59,983 nt of DNA. It comes from Deltaproteobacteria bacterium. GTDB taxonomy: Bacteria; Myxococcota_A; Polyangia; JAAYKL01. The stretch's first letter is position 1, and each line of letters begins with the position of its first letter. The notes under the pieces are model-generated. The model saw only the letters and a program-made list of their open reading frames with translations. It ran no database searches and was not told the origin of the DNA. The DNA is taken from contig JAKQNG010000108.1 in assembly GCA_029565915.1 (NCBI GenBank), positions 1-59,983 on the forward strand, read 5' to 3'. Below are positions 32,062-41,585 of this stretch, one piece after another. Made by a program: the position numbers and the translations under genes.

Positions 32062-33930
32062 ATGTTCAGACTAACAGGCTTGATGCTTGTGCTATTTGTG
32101 GCAGCCTGCAGCACAGATCCGCCTGGCACCTGCAGTGTGGAAGAAAACGACGATGGCTCCAGCACTGTTACCTGCAGCGATGGCACCACCACGACCCTTG
32201 TGCTGCCCGCCGATGGCACCTCGTGCAGTGTGGCAGAAAATGACGATGGCTCCAGCACTATCACCTGCAGCGACGGCACCACAACAACCCTTGTACCGCC
32301 CGCCGATGGCACCTCATGCAGTGTGGCAGAAAACGACGATGGCTCCAGCACTATCACCTGCAGCGACGGCACCCGGGTAACATTGTCCGGCGGCGCAGAT
32401 GGAGAAGCTTGCAGCGTGGCCCAGTCCGGGCTGATTACCTGCCCCGACGGCAGTTCGTACACCCTGCTTGAAGGTCCTCCGGGTCAGTCGGGCACGCCGG
32501 GTGAAAATGGCCTGTCGTGCGGGCTTGAAGAGCAGGCCGATGGTGCCATTCTGCTGGTATGCCAGGACGGCTCCAGCGCAATGGTGCGGCCCGGGAACAG
32601 GCGACACATCATTCTGATCATTGGCGGTGGCATGGAACCAGCCAACGAGATTGCCGCCAGCCGCTACTACTATGGGGAAGATTTCGCGCTCCAGCATCAC
32701 GATTTCCCATATCAGGCATATGTGACAACCTGGGATGTGAATTCTTATGACGCCTATGCCACTCTGGCTTCAAAGCCAGCCTTTAACCCCGCCACCTTCG
32801 ACTGGACCGTGGGATACGATCCCGCGCGCGGCGGGCAGCTCCCCTATCCGCTTCAAGAAGATACCGCCACTCTGCAGGACTACATTTTCCCCTATGGCAA
32901 CGCCACGTCACCTTCGACCGATAGCGCCTCGGCCGCAACCGCCATGGCCACCGGCTATAAAACCGACAGTGGCAACATCGCCTGGCTTCCCGGCGACCCC
33001 GTCGACGGCAGCATCTTCACCTCGATGGAACTCCTGCGCGCCTGGCGGGGGATGGGCATCGGCGTTGTTTCCAGCGTGCCCTTTTCCCATGCCACGCCGG
33101 CCGCTTTTATCAGCCACAATATATCGCGCAGCAATTATGCGAGCATTGCTCACGAAATCATCATCCAGACCCGTCCCGATGTGGTGATTGGCGGCGGCCA
33201 CCCCACCTATTATCCGGGGAACACCTACATCAGCTCATCCGACCTCTCCTATCTTGAATCCACCACCGACTATGTGTATGTGGGGCGCACAGACGGCGTG
33301 GATGGCGGGCAGACTCTGATGGCAGCGGCGCAGCTGGCTGCCGCAGGCAATCTGCCGTTATTGGGCCTTTTCGGCGGCTCTGGAGGTGGTTTTGAAACCC
33401 CGACTGTTACCCATTCACCAGGCAGCCCGACCTATCAGCAGGGCTCTGATGAAAATCCCGATCTGCCGGAAGCCGCACAGGCGGCCCTGACCCGCCTGCA
33501 AACAAATGCCAACGGGTTTTTCCTTATGATCGAACAGGGCGAAATCGACTGGGCCAATCACAACCATGACTACAAGTCTATGGTGGCCCTGGTGCTGGAG
33601 CTCAACCAGACCGTGCAGGCAGTGGTAAACTATGTGAACCAACCCGGCGATGCCATCGATTGGAGCAATACCACTCTGGTCGTCACTTCCGACCATACCA
33701 ATGGTGCCCTGCGGTTTGTTTCCCCATTGGGCCTGGGCGAGATGCCTGACGATCTATCGAGCTATGTGAACTACAAGGCCAATGGCCACACCAACGAGCT
33801 GGTCAGTCTGTCAGTGCAGGGTTGTGGCGCCGGGGCGTTCTGGCGCTATGCGCGCAACTACCCCGGGGCCGTGCTGGTGGATAACACTGCCATTTTCAGA
33901 GCTGTGCTCGATATAGGTCTGGGCCAGTAG
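32062..33930 (+). CDS. Alkaline-phosphatase-superfamily lipoprotein lacking one metal ligand
   Basis: This 622-residue lipoprotein has lipobox LFVAACST. Residues about 20-150 are short Cys-Asp-rich repeats and a collagen-like GPPGQSGTPGENG. The PhoA-type domain follows with nucleophile TDSASAATAMATGYKT and metal-site motifs EQGEIDWANHNHD, TSDHTNG and GHTNE. The first metal motif reads IGGGM (Gly189) where the family has IGDGM; the missing Asp equals E. coli Asp51, which bridges zinc 2 and magnesium. The protein may be weakly active, use metals differently, or be a binder. The ATG follows CAGGGAGGGT. Third codon positions are richer in A and T than in neighbouring genes, which could mean acquisition by transfer. 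Confidence 0.85.
   Translation: MFRLTGLMLVLFVAACSTDPPGTCSVEENDDGSSTVTCSDGTTTTLVLPADGTSCSVAENDDGSSTITCSDGTTTTLVPPADGTSCSVAENDDGSSTITCSDGTRVTLSGGADGEACSVAQSGLITCPDGSSYTLLEGPPGQSGTPGENGLSCGLEEQADGAILLVCQDGSSAMVRPGNRRHIILIIGGGMEPANEIAASRYYYGEDFALQHHDFPYQAYVTTWDVNSYDAYATLASKPAFNPATFDWTVGYDPARGGQLPYPLQEDTATLQDYIFPYGNATSPSTDSASAATAMATGYKTDSGNIAWLPGDPVDGSIFTSMELLRAWRGMGIGVVSSVPFSHATPAAFISHNISRSNYASIAHEIIIQTRPDVVIGGGHPTYYPGNTYISSSDLSYLESTTDYVYVGRTDGVDGGQTLMAAAQLAAAGNLPLLGLFGGSGGGFETPTVTHSPGSPTYQQGSDENPDLPEAAQAALTRLQTNANGFFLMIEQGEIDWANHNHDYKSMVALVLELNQTVQAVVNYVNQPGDAIDWSNTTLVVTSDHTNGALRFVSPLGLGEMPDDLSSYVNYKANGHTNELVSLSVQGCGAGAFWRYARNYPGAVLVDNTAIFRAVLDIGLGQ
32131..32409 (+). repeat. Three 93-bp tandem repeats in the phosphatase N-terminus
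   Basis: Units begin with TGCAGTGTGG at 32131, 32224 and 32317, exactly 93 bases apart, and are almost identical at their 5' parts. Each encodes a 31-residue unit of the form CSVxENDDGSSTxTCSDG plus a variable tail. A diverged fourth unit begins at 32410 and a fifth near 32520. Each unit has two cysteines that could form one disulfide. Confidence 0.9.
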
Positions 33931-33987
33931 TGTCCTTCCGGACAGTGTGCGTTTCATTCCCGACCGGGGTACCCCGACCGGAAGATC

Positions 33988-36900
33988 TCAGAACAGGATG
34001 TGCTCGATGGCGTTTGCGCGGCGGACGTCTGCGACAAATTCCCTTTTCCAGCGGCCCCCCAGGCGCAGTTGCGCGGCAGCGACAATGAGGGAACGGCCGG
34101 TCACCCGCACCGCACCGTGGATTTTCGACAGCCCCTGGACACAGGATGGGCAGGTGGTGAGGACGGTAACCCCCGGGGTGCCGGCGGCGTCGCCGATGAG
34201 TTTTGCCTTGCGGGACCGCAGTACGGTGGAGATGTGCGGAGTGGACAGTGCGAGGGTGCCGCCTTCGCCGCAGCACCGGGGAATCATGACGGCGGATTTG
34301 TTGAGCAGTGCGGATACCACCTTCGCCGATGCGCCACTGGAGATGGGCGAGTGACAGGGTTCGTGAAAGAGGACGGCTCCGTCCGTGACCCCTTCGGTGG
34401 TCCACAGACCCTGCCCCACGAGGAATTCATTCACATCCATGAGAACCGAATCGACAAAGATTTCTTCGAGCCGATATCTGGCCAGCATCTCTTTACACGT
34501 GCCGCAGGTCACCAGCACGTGACCGATGTTCATGTAGCTGACGGTCTCCGCGATGCGGTGAAAGGTGACGCTGTTTTCGTAGGCGATGGCCTCCGCCTGT
34601 GCGCCGCGTCCGTTGGCCACCAGCGGATAGCCGCAGCACAGGTATTCGGGGGGAATGACAACCCGGACACCGGCGCGGTACAGCATGGCAAGGGCGGCAA
34701 ATGAAATGTCGGAGAACATGCGTTCGGAGCCGCAGCCCGGGAAGTACAACACACTGGCGGCAACGGGCATCTGCCGGTTTTCGATGGCGTAAAACGTGTC
34801 AGACCGGCGCAGGCCGAAAACCTCCCGGATGGTGGGCGTTCCCGCGACGGGGAAACGACCGTCCAGCAGGTGGTGGAGCACCGGGGTCACCTTTGCGGTC
34901 AACCGACGCAGGGGCGTGAGGGCCAAGCGGGCGGTCCGCTGGGCGCCGTAACCACCGCGCAGCAGGGCCAGGCGCATGAACCGGTTGAAATGAAAACCCC
35001 GCCGCTTCAGGTAGAACAGCGTCATCCGCGTCAACGGCTTCATCCTTGCCCGTCGCCGCTGCATGAGCAGACGTCGCAGGGCGAGGGTCACGTCGCCGAA
35101 GTCGATGTTCACCGGGCAGGGGGCAAAGCAGTTGTGGCACATGGTGCAGTAGCTGGCGATCTCCGTCAGCATGCGGAAGTTGCGCAGGGTCAGGTTGCGG
35201 GCCGTCTGGGCCTCGTAGAGAATCGCTTCAATGATGAGGGAAACGCCCAGGATCTTGTTGCGCGGACAGTAGTGGGTGTTGCCCGCCGGATACTGGGTGT
35301 TGCAGTTTTCCTTGCACTTGCCGCAGCGGACGCAGGCCGAGATGGAGCTGGTCAATTCCTTCAGATCTGCCGCCTCCAGGATGAGCGCCTCCTTGTTGAG
35401 CAGGTGAAGCGACGGCGTGTAAACCGCGTGGTGGGGAAAATCCGCGATCAGCTTTCCCGGATTGAACAGGTGGAGCGGATCCGCCTCGTCCTTGTAGCGC
35501 TGATAGCGATCGATCAGTTCGCGATCGATGAAGCGCAGCTTGGTCAGGCCGATGCCGTGTTCGCCCGAAATCACGCCGCCGAGTTCGCTGGTCCGGCGCA
35601 TGATGGTGCCGGCAGTGTCGTGCGCTTCGCGCATCATCTCGTAGTCGCCCGAATGGACGGGAATGTTCACGTGGATATTGCCATCCCCCGCGTGCATGTG
35701 GGTGGCGATGATGATGCGGCGGGTCTGTTCGGCCGCGAGCACCGCGTCAAACTGCCGGAGTCGTTCATCATAGCCGGCAAACAGGGCGCGGACAGCGGGA
35801 ATATCCGGCTCGTCCTGCGCCAGCATGGCCAGGGCACGGGAGCGGCGTTCGCTGAAGAACTCGTCGTCCGGCCAGGTGGCGAGGCAGGTTGCCAGCCGGT
35901 TCGCGCAGGCCGTCCGGTTGGCCTGCTCCTTATTCCGGTTCAGCTCGTCGATGAACGTGGCGAATTCCGGCAGCGACTCGATGGGGATAACCACGTCTTC
36001 GTTCAGCTTGAACGCGTTCGTGTGACGGGCGATGGTGCCGAGGTTCTTGCGATCCTTCCAGAAGAGCTGGCGCTGCGTCGTGTCCGCCGCCAGAAAACCC
36101 TCGCAGTTGAACGGCGACACGATTTGCAGCAATTCGTCACAGCGCTTTTGGAGGCACTGTTCATCATCGCTCTCCACGTCGATGAGCAGCACGGCGCGGG
36201 GCGATTCGCTGCGGCTCGACTTGTTGCGGTAGTTCACCGCCTGCGCGTACTTGTCGTCAAAGTGTTCAAGGGCCGTCAGAAACACGGTCGATTGCCCCTC
36301 GAAGGCATTGCGAACGGCGACGATGGCGCGGGACGCATTGATCAGGTCTTTGCCATAGAACTCCAGGCACACCGTGCGGGTAAATGCGAAGGGACGGTAA
36401 AGGACAAAGCGGGCAGAGACAATGATGCCGTCGCCGCCTTCCTTCTGCACGCCGGGCAGTCCGTTCAGCGCCTTATTGGTGATATCCTTGCCAACGCCGG
36501 CGCGGCGGATATCGGTTCCTTTCAGCTCGATGGTGCGCAATGGAGTCGTTTCTTCGCCCGCGCGGAACACATCGAAGATCACAGTGTCGGAAGGAAGGAT
36601 TTTCCGGTGGGGATGGTTGCGCCGGCAAACCTCCAGGATGTCTCCTCGGGCATCCACGATGCGGAACGAAAATAGGTTGTCAATGGCGGTGCCCCACATG
36701 ACGGCCTTTTTGCCGCCGCAGTTTTCGGCGATGTTGCCGCCGATGGTAGACGCCCAGGCGCTGGTGGGATCTGTGGCGAAGATGTACCCGCGGGATTCGC
36801 AGGCCTTTGCCACGTGATCGGTAATGGCGCCCGCCTGCACTTCGACGACAGGGATGATCCGTCCGTCGCACATCACTTCTTCAATATTGCCGATACGGGA

Positions 36901-37554
36901 CAACTTTTCGGTGTTGACGATCAGGGTGTCCGGATGCACCGGCACCGCGCCACCCGTGAGACCGGTTCCTCCGCCCCGGGGAATGATTTTCAAGCCCAGC
37001 CGGATGGCCCCTTCCACCAGGGCCGCCATCTGGCTTTCGCTTTCGGGATAAACCACAGCCACGGGATATTCCACACGCCAGTCCGTGGCGTCCGTGGCGT
37101 GCAGCACCTTGTGGAATGCCGAGAACCGGATGTTCTCCTTCGCCGTGGCCCGTTTCAGCACATGGACAATCCGCCGCCGTCGGGCCGGTTCATCCTTCAG
37201 GCGTAAAAACAGGTGCCGATCCGCCGCTTCCACTTTCTGCAGGATGCCGGTCACCCGGTCGTCGCCGGCGCCCTTTGCAATAATGTCCAGTTTGCGGCGG
37301 TGCACCCGGCGCAGCCGATGCTGCTTATGCGGATTATCGAGGAAGTCATTGAAGACGTAAGGATTGCGGTCGAGGAGGAAGATGTCTCCGATGACCTCGA
37401 ACAGCAGCTTGGCGCTGCGGCCGGTCACCCGCTGGCGACGCAGGTCATCGAGGGTTTCCCAGGTCTGCGCATCGAAATAGCGCAGGATGATTTCCCGGTC
37501 GGAAAACGAAGTGTAGTTGTAGGGAATTTCGCGATATTTCGGGGTGTCGGTCAT
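33988..37554 (-). CDS. FAD-linked dehydrogenase fused to Fe-S and CCG domains
   Basis: This 1188-residue protein fuses a GlcD/D-lactate-dehydrogenase-type flavoprotein with a GlcF-like iron-sulfur half. A leading domain (about residues 1-150) precedes the FAD site PRGGGTGLTGGAVPV (near 188). HMHAGDGNIHVNIPVHSGD and GEHGIGLTKLRF end the flavin half. Two 4Fe-4S motifs are CVRCGKCKENC (near 738) and CTMCHNCFAPC (near 803). Two CCG domains have PGCGSERMF with YLCCGYPL, and EPCHSP with RCCGEGG. It probably oxidises a 2-hydroxy acid such as lactate or glycolate and feeds the respiratory chain; the substrate is not readable. ATG 37554 follows CGGAGA. No membrane helix was seen. Confidence 0.9.
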   Translation of the reverse strand: MTDTPKYREIPYNYTSFSDREIILRYFDAQTWETLDDLRRQRVTGRSAKLLFEVIGDIFLLDRNPYVFNDFLDNPHKQHRLRRVHRRKLDIIAKGAGDDRVTGILQKVEAADRHLFLRLKDEPARRRRIVHVLKRATAKENIRFSAFHKVLHATDATDWRVEYPVAVVYPESESQMAALVEGAIRLGLKIIPRGGGTGLTGGAVPVHPDTLIVNTEKLSRIGNIEEVMCDGRIIPVVEVQAGAITDHVAKACESRGYIFATDPTSAWASTIGGNIAENCGGKKAVMWGTAIDNLFSFRIVDARGDILEVCRRNHPHRKILPSDTVIFDVFRAGEETTPLRTIELKGTDIRRAGVGKDITNKALNGLPGVQKEGGDGIIVSARFVLYRPFAFTRTVCLEFYGKDLINASRAIVAVRNAFEGQSTVFLTALEHFDDKYAQAVNYRNKSSRSESPRAVLLIDVESDDEQCLQKRCDELLQIVSPFNCEGFLAADTTQRQLFWKDRKNLGTIARHTNAFKLNEDVVIPIESLPEFATFIDELNRNKEQANRTACANRLATCLATWPDDEFFSERRSRALAMLAQDEPDIPAVRALFAGYDERLRQFDAVLAAEQTRRIIIATHMHAGDGNIHVNIPVHSGDYEMMREAHDTAGTIMRRTSELGGVISGEHGIGLTKLRFIDRELIDRYQRYKDEADPLHLFNPGKLIADFPHHAVYTPSLHLLNKEALILEAADLKELTSSISACVRCGKCKENCNTQYPAGNTHYCPRNKILGVSLIIEAILYEAQTARNLTLRNFRMLTEIASYCTMCHNCFAPCPVNIDFGDVTLALRRLLMQRRRARMKPLTRMTLFYLKRRGFHFNRFMRLALLRGGYGAQRTARLALTPLRRLTAKVTPVLHHLLDGRFPVAGTPTIREVFGLRRSDTFYAIENRQMPVAASVLYFPGCGSERMFSDISFAALAMLYRAGVRVVIPPEYLCCGYPLVANGRGAQAEAIAYENSVTFHRIAETVSYMNIGHVLVTCGTCKEMLARYRLEEIFVDSVLMDVNEFLVGQGLWTTEGVTDGAVLFHEPCHSPISSGASAKVVSALLNKSAVMIPRCCGEGGTLALSTPHISTVLRSRKAKLIGDAAGTPGVTVLTTCPSCVQGLSKIHGAVRVTGRSLIVAAAQLRLGGRWKREFVADVRRANAIEHILF

Positions 37555-37582
37555 GGTGTTCTCCGGGCCGGTTTCTGCCGGG

Positions 37583-37610
37583 AATATAGGAGTTCCAGCC
37601 GGTTTGGCAA
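37583..37610 (-). promoter_or_regulatory. Candidate sigma-70-type promoter for the FAD/Fe-S oxidase
   Basis: On the minus strand TTGCCA (37610-37605) and TATATT (37588-37583) are 16 bases apart and end about 29 bases before the ATG. The region lies between the divergent oxidase and ars genes. Confidence 0.55.
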
Positions 37611-37652
37611 GGTCTGTGCAGTGGTTGGTGCAATGGAAAAATGTCTGACTGC

Positions 37653-37684
37653 TTGCAAATAACCGTTTAAGCGGTTATTTGCAA
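37653..37684 (+). promoter_or_regulatory. Palindromic ArsR operator overlapping the ars promoter
   Basis: TTGCAAATAACCG (37653-37665) and CGGTTATTTGCAA (37672-37684) are perfect 13-base inverted arms around a six-base spacer. The palindrome ends 19 bases before arsR. TTGCAA in the left arm and TTATTT in the right arm are 16 bases apart and could be the -35 and -10 elements, so a bound repressor would block the polymerase. There is no U-run after it, so it does not look like a terminator. Confidence 0.85.
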
Positions 37685-37703
37685 CTGTGACGGAGGCAAA
37701 GAA

Positions 37704-38096
37704 ATGAAACAACTGGCCGGTATCTTCAAGGCCCTCAGTGACGAAACCCGGTTACAGATGATGTCCCTGCTGCTGCGCACCGGGGAGCTCTGCGTGTGTG
37801 ATTTCGTTGCAGTGCTCGACATTACCCAGTCCAAGGCGTCGCGCCACCTGCGCTATCTGGTGAACGCGGGGTTGCTGATCGATCGCCGGGCGGCCACCTG
37901 GGTGTATTACCGCGTAACGCCGGAACCGAAGGCGGCAGCAGCCGGCATCCTGTCTCTGCTCTCCAGCGTGCTGGCGGGACAATCAGACCCGCAGCTTTCA
38001 AAGCGCCTGGACCGATGGCGCAGGAAGAAGAGCTGCGGCGCCACCTGCGGTGCGCCCGCGGCAACCAGACGAGCGACCACCGGAGGAAAACACTGA
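37704..38096 (+). CDS. arsR: Arsenic-responsive repressor ArsR
   Basis: This 130-residue winged-helix repressor should bind the palindrome upstream and let go when As(III) binds. The arsenic-sensing pair is in [12 protein letters not shown], matching the E. coli-type ELCVCDL site (two Cys in the alpha-3 helix). The recognition helix follows ([19 protein letters not shown]). The C-terminal tail is basic and has another cysteine pair (CGATCGAP), which may add to binding. The start follows GACGGAGGC. Its stop overlaps the acr3 start by one base (TGATG). Confidence 0.95.
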   Translation: MKQLAGIFKALSDETRLQMMSLLLRTGELCVCDFVAVLDITQSKASRHLRYLVNAGLLIDRRAATWVYYRVTPEPKAAAAGILSLLSSVLAGQSDPQLSKRLDRWRRKKSCGATCGAPAATRRATTGGKH

Positions 38097-39154
38097 TGGA
38101 CCGCACCACAACGGGTGCCCGCCTATCGTTTCTGGACCGGTACCTGACCGTGTGGATTTTTGTCGCCATGGCCATTGGCGTGGGCACCGGCAACCTGGTG
38201 ACCGGGTTCGTTCCGTTCATCAACCAGTTCAACGTCGGCACGACGAACATCCCCATTGCCATCGGGCTCATCCTCATGATGTACCCGCCGCTGGCGAAGG
38301 TCCGTTACGAGGAAATGGGGCCGGTGTTCCGCAACATCCGCGTGCTGGGACTGTCGCTGGTACAGAACTGGATCATCGGTCCCATCCTCATGTTCACTCT
38401 GGCCGTGCTCTTTCTGCACGACAAGCCCGAGTACATGGTCGGCCTGATCCTGATCGGCCTGGCCCGCTGCATCGCCATGGTCATCGTCTGGAACGACCTC
38501 GCGAAGGGCGACACCGAATACTGCGCAGGACTGGTCGCCTTCAACGCGATCTTCCAGGTGCTCTTCTTCTCCATCTACGCTTTTGTCTTCATCACCGTTG
38601 TGCCAACCTGGTTCGGCATCCAGGCTGTCGAGGTCAACATCACCATGGGCGAGATCGCCAGGAGCGTCCTCATCTACCTGGGCATCCCGTTCCTCGCCGG
38701 CGTCATCACCCGGTTCTCGCTCATCAAGCTCAAAAGCAAGGACTGGTACCACACCAAGTTCATCCCGAAGGTCAGCCCGATCACCCTCATCGCGCTGCTG
38801 TTCACCATCATCGTGATGTTCTCGCTCAAGGGCGAGACTATCGTCGAGCTGCCGCTCGATGTGGTTCGCATCGCGATCCCGCTCCTCATCTACTTCGTCG
38901 TGATGTTCTTCATCTCATTTTTCATGTCGAAAAAGGTCGGCGCGACCTACGGCCAGGCGACCACGCTCTCGTTCACAGCGGCGTCCAACAACTTCGAACT
39001 GGCCATCGCGGTGGCGGTGGCCACATTCACCATCAGCCACGGCGCGGCCTTTGCGGCGGTCATCGGCCCTCTTGTCGAGGTGCCGGTGATGATCGGCCTT
39101 GTCCGCATTGCGCTGTATCTGAAGAAAAAACTGTTTCAGGAGGTGCCTCAATGA
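38096..39154 (+). CDS. acr3: Arsenite efflux permease Acr3
   Basis: This 352-residue, ten-helix permease exports As(III) by proton exchange. The start of the second half of helix 4 contains [19 protein letters not shown] with the essential cysteine of Acr3, and [20 protein letters not shown] is the conserved helix-9 motif. The N-terminus ([20 protein letters not shown]) is typical. It starts with GGAGGAAAACACTG before the ATG and overlaps arsC by four bases, so arsenite made by the reductase is exported directly. Confidence 0.97.
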   Translation: MDRTTTGARLSFLDRYLTVWIFVAMAIGVGTGNLVTGFVPFINQFNVGTTNIPIAIGLILMMYPPLAKVRYEEMGPVFRNIRVLGLSLVQNWIIGPILMFTLAVLFLHDKPEYMVGLILIGLARCIAMVIVWNDLAKGDTEYCAGLVAFNAIFQVLFFSIYAFVFITVVPTWFGIQAVEVNITMGEIARSVLIYLGIPFLAGVITRFSLIKLKSKDWYHTKFIPKVSPITLIALLFTIIVMFSLKGETIVELPLDVVRIAIPLLIYFVVMFFISFFMSKKVGATYGQATTLSFTAASNNFELAIAVAVATFTISHGAAFAAVIGPLVEVPVMIGLVRIALYLKKKLFQEVPQ

Positions 39155-39576
39155 AAGGTGTACTGTTTCTGTGCGTGGCGAATTCGGCCCGCAGCCAGAT
39201 GGCGCAGGGAATTGCCCGCCGCATCCTGCCGGCAGAGGTGAAGGTGTGGTCGGCGGGTTCAAAGCCGACGTCAGTTCGTCCGGAAGCGATTGCCGCCCTC
39301 ATGGAAGTCGGCATCGACATTTCCCATCACCACGCCAAATCCGTGGCCGACATTCCCGCAACGGAAGTCGACACAGTCATTACCCTGTGCGGCGAGGAGG
39401 AGTGTCCGCTCTTCTTCGGCAACGCGACGCGACTCCACTGGGGACTGCCGGATCCGGCGGCGGTGAACGGGTCAAACGAAGAGCGCCTCAATGCCTTCCG
39501 CGCCGTGCGCGACGAGCTTGAAAATCGAATCCGGACGCTGATTCCGGAACCGGCAGCATCAGGAGCACTGTCATGA
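39151..39576 (+). CDS. arsC: Arsenate reductase, LMW-phosphatase type
   Basis: This 141-residue enzyme reduces arsenate to arsenite. The phosphatase-like loop is [15 protein letters not shown] (Cys8, then C-x5-R-S). The resolving cysteines lie in [12 protein letters not shown]. They are four residues apart, whereas thioredoxin-coupled Bacillus and Staphylococcus ArsC have six; this shorter form belongs to a separate subgroup. The HWGLPDPA block supplies the catalytic Asp. It overlaps acr3 and arsM by four bases each. Confidence 0.93.
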   Translation: MKGVLFLCVANSARSQMAQGIARRILPAEVKVWSAGSKPTSVRPEAIAALMEVGIDISHHHAKSVADIPATEVDTVITLCGEEECPLFFGNATRLHWGLPDPAAVNGSNEERLNAFRAVRDELENRIRTLIPEPAASGALS

Positions 39577-40367
39577 GCCACATCAGAGCGAACAACGTGG
39601 ACGATCTGGTGCGCGCCGCGGTGCGCGAGCAGTATGGAAAAGTCGCCAGGGCAAACACCGGTTGCTGCTGCTCACCCGGCTGCTGTACGCCGGCAAAGGA
39701 AGCCAGCCTTGCACTCGGCTACACCCCCGGTGAACTCGGCAGCGTTCCTGCAGGTGCCAACCTCGGGCTCGGCTGCGGAAACCCGCAGGCCATCGCCGCC
39801 ATCCGGCCGGGCGAAACGATCCTCGATCTGGGCGCCGGCGCGGGCTTTGACTGCTTCCTTGCGGCAAAGCAGGTCGGCCCGGACGGAAAAGTCATCGGCG
39901 TCGACATGACAGAGGAGATGGTGCAGAAGGCCCGTGCCAACGCACGCGAAGCGAAAGTTGAAAACGTCGAATTCCGGCTCGGAGAGATCGAGCACCTGCC
40001 CGTGGCGGATGGAGAAGTCGATGTCATCATATCGAACTGCGTCATCAACCTGTCGCCGGATAAAGAAGCCGTTTTTACCGAGGCCTTCCGGGTGCTGAAG
40101 CCCGGCGGTCGCCTGGCCATTTCGGACATCGTTGCCACCGCGCCGATTCCCGATGAACTGGCGAAAAACGTCAAGGCCCTGACCGGCTGCGTTTCCGGCG
40201 CAGCTCCGGTCGAAAAGGTGCAGCAGCTCCTGCAGGCCGCCGGCTTTGAAAAAATCCGCATCGACCCTCAGGAAGAAAGCCGCGGGTTCATCCGCGACTG
40301 GTTTCCCGGAACAAACGCCGAAAAGTATGTTGTCTCTGCGCACATTGAGGGATGCAAGCCCCGATGA
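39573..40367 (+). CDS. arsM: Arsenite S-adenosylmethionine methyltransferase ArsM
   Basis: This 264-residue enzyme methylates As(III) to mono-, di- and trimethyl species. The SAM site is ILDLGAGAGFDCFLAA. The three conserved arsenic-binding cysteines are in LGLGCGNP, SNCVINLSPDK and TGCVSGA. An extra cysteine-rich motif near the N-terminus (GCCCSPGCC) is common in the family. The start overlaps arsC (ATGA). In the operon it gives a detoxification route parallel to efflux. Confidence 0.96.
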   Translation: MSHIRANNVDDLVRAAVREQYGKVARANTGCCCSPGCCTPAKEASLALGYTPGELGSVPAGANLGLGCGNPQAIAAIRPGETILDLGAGAGFDCFLAAKQVGPDGKVIGVDMTEEMVQKARANAREAKVENVEFRLGEIEHLPVADGEVDVIISNCVINLSPDKEAVFTEAFRVLKPGGRLAISDIVATAPIPDELAKNVKALTGCVSGAAPVEKVQQLLQAAGFEKIRIDPQEESRGFIRDWFPGTNAEKYVVSAHIEGCKPR

Positions 40368-41539
40368 AGGAACGCTGGAAGTTACTGCTGGTCCTGGCCG
40401 TGTTCGCGGCCTGCTGGTTTCTGCCCATCGACAGTGACCATTTCTGGAGCGCGGTGAAAGAGAGCCTGCGACTCGTTAACTGGTATGCCCGGGAACACGT
40501 GCTGCTCTGCCTCATCCCGGCCTTTTTCATTGCCGGCGCCGTCAGCGTCTTTGTCAGCCAGGGCGCGGTGATGACGTATCTGGGACCAGAGGCAAAAAAG
40601 GTCATCGCCTACCCGGTGGCAGCGATTTCCGGAACAATCCTCGCGGTGTGTTCGTGCACGGTGCTCCCCCTGTTTGCCAGCATTCACAAACGCGGCGCGG
40701 GCCTCGGACCGGCCACCGCGTTTTTGTACTCGGGGCCCGCCATCAACGTGCTCGCCATCATTCTCACCGCCCGTGTGCTCGGACCGGAACTCGGCATCGC
40801 CCGGGCGGTGGGCGCCGTCTCGTTTGCTATGATCATCGGCCTGCTGATGCACCTCATCTTTCGAAAAGAAGAAGCATCCAGACAACTCGCGGGACCGGTG
40901 GTCATGCCGGACGAAAAAACGGAACGCGCGCTGTGGCAGGACGGCATTTATTTTGCCGCGATGCTCGGCATCCTCGTTTTCGCCAACTGGGGCAGGCCCG
41001 CCGATGGAGAGAGCGGCGTCTGGGCCGCCATCCACTCGGCGAAATGGATCGTGACAGGTATACTTGGAGTGACGCTCGTCGCCAGCCTCGCCTTCTGGTT
41101 CAAGAAGGACGAGCTGACGTCCTGGATCGATTCAAGCTGGACCTTTGCCAGGCAGATCCTGCCGCTGCTGCTCGTGGGAGTGCTGGCCGCGGGTTTTCTC
41201 CTCGGCGGCCCCGGAGGAGGCGACAAGGGGTTGATTCCGAATGCATGGATTTCGCAATTGGTGGGCGACAACTCGCTTTTCGCCAACTTCTTTGCCTCAT
41301 TCGTCGGCGCGTTCATGTACTTCGCCACGCTCACGGAGGTGCCGATTCTCGAAGGACTGATCCAATCGGGGATGGGAAAAGGACCGGCCCTTGCACTGTT
41401 GCTCGCGGGGCCGGCCCTGTCGCTGCCCAACATGCTGGTTATCCGCAGCGTGATGGGCACCAGAAAGACCGTTGTCTTCGTCGGCCTGGTGATCGTTCTC
41501 TCTACCGTCGCCGGCATGGCCTTTGGGACGTTATTGTAA
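40364..41539 (+). CDS. ArsP/SO_0444-like permease
   Basis: This 391-residue protein is a permease of the DUF318/YraQ group that contains ArsP, the exporter of trivalent organoarsenicals such as methyl-As(III). About eight to ten membrane helices can be drawn. GTILAVCSCTVLPLFASIHK carries the CSC cysteines typical of the group, and GPALSLPNMLVIRSVMG is the second conserved segment. Next to arsM, export of methylated arsenic is the natural role; other DUF318 members move other metals. ATG 40364 overlaps the arsM stop. Confidence 0.85.
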   Translation: MKERWKLLLVLAVFAACWFLPIDSDHFWSAVKESLRLVNWYAREHVLLCLIPAFFIAGAVSVFVSQGAVMTYLGPEAKKVIAYPVAAISGTILAVCSCTVLPLFASIHKRGAGLGPATAFLYSGPAINVLAIILTARVLGPELGIARAVGAVSFAMIIGLLMHLIFRKEEASRQLAGPVVMPDEKTERALWQDGIYFAAMLGILVFANWGRPADGESGVWAAIHSAKWIVTGILGVTLVASLAFWFKKDELTSWIDSSWTFARQILPLLLVGVLAAGFLLGGPGGGDKGLIPNAWISQLVGDNSLFANFFASFVGAFMYFATLTEVPILEGLIQSGMGKGPALALLLAGPALSLPNMLVIRSVMGTRKTVVFVGLVIVLSTVAGMAFGTLL

Positions 41540-41585
41540 AGCAGACCATCCGCCGGGATGGCGGAGTGACCAACGGAGGTCAGAG

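Noticed and set aside
37653-37684. Palindrome considered as a transcription terminator
   Set aside because: No U-run follows, and it lies directly upstream of arsR at promoter distance, which fits an operator.
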